Positions 62,505-64,000 of a stretch of 64,000 nucleotides of DNA are shown here, in pieces; the first letter of the stretch is position 1, and each line of letters begins with the position of its first letter. Source of the stretch: Chitinophaga filiformis (lineage in GTDB: Bacteria > Bacteroidota > Bacteroidia > Chitinophagales > Chitinophagaceae); assembly GCF_900102545.1 (NCBI RefSeq), contig NZ_FNBN01000002.1:408264-472263 (forward strand), given 5' to 3'. The notes below the pieces were generated by a model. The model was not told the origin of the DNA. It saw nothing but the letters and a program-made list of their open reading frames with translations, and did no database searches. Both the position numbers and the translations under genes were made by a program.

Positions 62505-64000
62505 TTATTGGTTGAGTGCCACAAATGCCTGTGAAACGGTATCAGCCAGATGGCCCCAGCGGTTGGCTGCCACAAGTTGCTTGCCATCAAGCGCCCTGAT
62601 TTCCATTACGGCTCCTTTTTCCCGGGTAGTCATAAGTCCGCAGAAACAGGGGACATTAGATGGGCCTACCTTTTCAAAATCCTTGGTCTCGTCCGAAAAT
62701 TTGAGGTTTTGACCGTTGTAGATACTTTGCAGCCATTGAGCTACTGTAATGTCAGGAGTAGCCTCTATGGTACGACCGGCATGCCCTGGAGTATCCAGGC
62801 CAAGCGGGAAAAGCGGCGTAGCTGCATTCCCCCCCGGCTCACCCGCAGCTGTCATCACATCAGCTCTAAAAACCGGAGCGGCAGGCATTTGTGCTTTGTC
62901 TTTAAGCTCAGAAAGACTTGAACGGCTCAGCACCGGCACCATCATCTTTGCAGCCCTTGGAGTAATTAATTCACGTAATACAGCTCGCAACTCACTAAAA
63001 AAGCCCTCCTTTCCCTTTTCCTCGTATTGCCTTGCAATATGCTTATCCGAGCCGGTGATATCACCTGTACGCATAAATTCTTCAATATTACGTGCATTGG
63101 CGCAATACTGGATCCTGTAAAAGTCTTCCCGGTAGTCCCTATATTTCATAATAGTTTCATGCGCCTCGTTTGCCATAAGCCGGTAACGGCGTTGACCTGC
63201 TACATAACTTCCTAACAATGCCACAAGCCCCTGGTATGCCGCACCCTGTCCTGCTATTGTACCCAAAGGATCCTGGGCGGCATTTACAGCCTGTCCGAGT
63301 ACCGCTCTTGAACTCTCGTCCACGTTCAGGTCATTGGTACCGTCCCACGTTGCTACCTGCTGCAATAGATCAATGATTTTATCAGGTTTAATGCCACCGG
63401 TAATATGAATATTTCCCTCCAATGCGCCTGGTAGGCGCCTTAACACAATATTACGCGCCAGTTGTGTATATCCCTGTGCGGCAACGAGTCCGCGAACCCG
63501 CCTGGCTTCCGTTTCAATCCGCCTGGCGATGTTCCCCAGTTCAGTCGGTTGATTCGTTTCATCAACAGGATCAGTAATAAATTCAATGATTCCCTGCCCA
63601 CCGATGATATCTGCAGTTAATTTCCAGCCCGTACCACTGAGAATAGCCTTTCCTTTTTCCAGCTGATGGTCAGATGTTTCAAAAGGCAGGGAACGTTCAC
63701 CATAACCGTCTTCTTCTTCGTCCGAGTTAATTAAAATTGAATATTCATCCTGTTTGTTACGTTTAGATTCCTTACGTTTAGGTTCTTTACGTTTAGGTTC
63801 AGGTTTCATCCTGCCCGGATAAAGTTCAAAGGTCGGTGTCTCGATTTCCAACCCCACTTTACGCTGTACCGGAGCCGTGGTATAAGGCTTTATTTCCACA
63901 TCTTCAGACTGATCATTTCCATTTTCGGCAGGCATAGGGAAGGCCTCAGTTTCCTGCGCACGTATCCCATACATTGGTGTAGGACTATCTTCTTTCCTGT
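62505..64000 (-). CDS. Amidoligase-like protein, possible secreted effector; N-terminus beyond the window
   Basis: About 498 residues are visible and the frame is open to base 64000, where it reads RKEDSPTPMYG; an ATG at 63974 may be internal. An N-terminal low-complexity region has PKRKE-type repeats (about 56-72). The rest resembles amidoligase (COOH-NH2 ligase, GCS-like) domains: KVGLEIET near 40 supplies the metal-binding acidic residues, WKLTADI..GIIEFITDPVDE near 115-135 is the second acidic strand, NIHITGG near 190, and a C-terminal MEIRALDGK. Similar domains occur behind DUF4157-type N-termini in proteins linked to extracellular contractile injection systems of Chitinophaga relatives; this link is an inference. 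No signal peptide can be judged because the start is missing. Confidence 0.7.
   Translation of the reverse strand, partial: RKEDSPTPMYGIRAQETEAFPMPAENGNDQSEDVEIKPYTTAPVQRKVGLEIETPTFELYPGRMKPEPKRKEPKRKESKRNKQDEYSILINSDEEEDGYGERSLPFETSDHQLEKGKAILSGTGWKLTADIIGGQGIIEFITDPVDETNQPTELGNIARRIETEARRVRGLVAAQGYTQLARNIVLRRLPGALEGNIHITGGIKPDKIIDLLQQVATWDGTNDLNVDESSRAVLGQAVNAAQDPLGTIAGQGAAYQGLVALLGSYVAGQRRYRLMANEAHETIMKYRDYREDFYRIQYCANARNIEEFMRTGDITGSDKHIARQYEEKGKEGFFSELRAVLRELITPRAAKMMVPVLSRSSLSELKDKAQMPAAPVFRADVMTAAGEPGGNAATPLFPLGLDTPGHAGRTIEATPDITVAQWLQSIYNGQNLKFSDETKDFEKVGPSNVPCFCGLMTTREKGAVMEIRALDGKQLVAANRWGHLADTVSQAFVALNQ
63761..63800 (-). repeat. 15-bp tandem repeat encoding PKRKE units
   Basis: About 2.7 copies of a 15-bp unit (plus-strand GTTTAGGTTCTTTAC type, with 2 changes between copies) lie inside the amidoligase-like gene and encode a charged Lys/Glu/Pro linker. 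Copy number may vary between strains. Confidence 0.6.

Overview
The window looks like chromosome from a Bacteroidota bacterium, most likely a Chitinophaga-type member of the Chitinophagaceae. The reasons are three SusC/SusD pairs, an ECF sigma/FecR pair feeding an STN-containing SusC, a hybrid two-component (HTCS) regulator, a HYC/CC/PP metal-resistance protein, TAnnTTTG-type promoter candidates and a PKS/NRPS cluster. Almost everything lies on the minus strand. No rRNA, complete tRNA, CRISPR array or intact transposase was found.

1-15333 (minus): a long, tightly packed unit that reads SPFH/band-7 protein, DUF697 protein, 60-aa membrane protein, type II thioesterase, PKS (KS-KR-ACP), PKS/NRPS hybrid (KS-ACP-aminotransferase-C), Fe(II)/2-oxoglutarate dioxygenase, NRPS (degenerate C-like domain-A-PCP-C, running off the left edge). 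There is no acyltransferase domain, so it appears to be a trans-AT system. The aminotransferase next to an Asn-type adenylation domain resembles the iturin/mycosubtilin beta-amino-acyl-Asn arrangement. The dioxygenase plus the inactive C-like domain suggest beta-hydroxylation of the tethered Asn. A divergent LuxR-type regulator without the receiver Asp sits across a 660-bp hairpin-bearing spacer.

16647-17228: spacer holding a CCCCGGGG-palindrome patch and a perfect 28-bp inverted repeat.

17229-27535 (minus): copper/silver efflux operon. Order of transcription is HYC/CC/PP protein, an RND pump split into two genes, TolC-type outer-membrane factor, two adaptors with heavy-metal-binding domains, a DUF3347 lipoprotein and a CPH-type P1B ATPase.

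27732-49746 (minus): two neighbouring polysaccharide utilisation loci with different control. The first is ECF sigma, FecR, STN-SusC, SusD, GH29 fucosidase. The second is HTCS, SusC, SusD, GH30, GH35. The enzymes fit a fucosylated, galactose-rich glycan such as type II arabinogalactan, which is an inference.

49901-57635 (minus): a third SusC/SusD pair followed by an arylsulfatase, two tiny hydrophobic proteins and a sterol desaturase/fatty-acid hydroxylase family enzyme. No regulator is next to it.

58253-64000: mixed small genes. These are an EamA exporter, an AT-rich HEPN gene with a partner, a truncated tRNA-like sequence that doubles as a hairpin terminator, a SMUG2-type glycosylase, a lipoprotein alpha/beta hydrolase, and the C-terminal part of an amidoligase-like protein that resembles secreted effectors and runs off the right edge.
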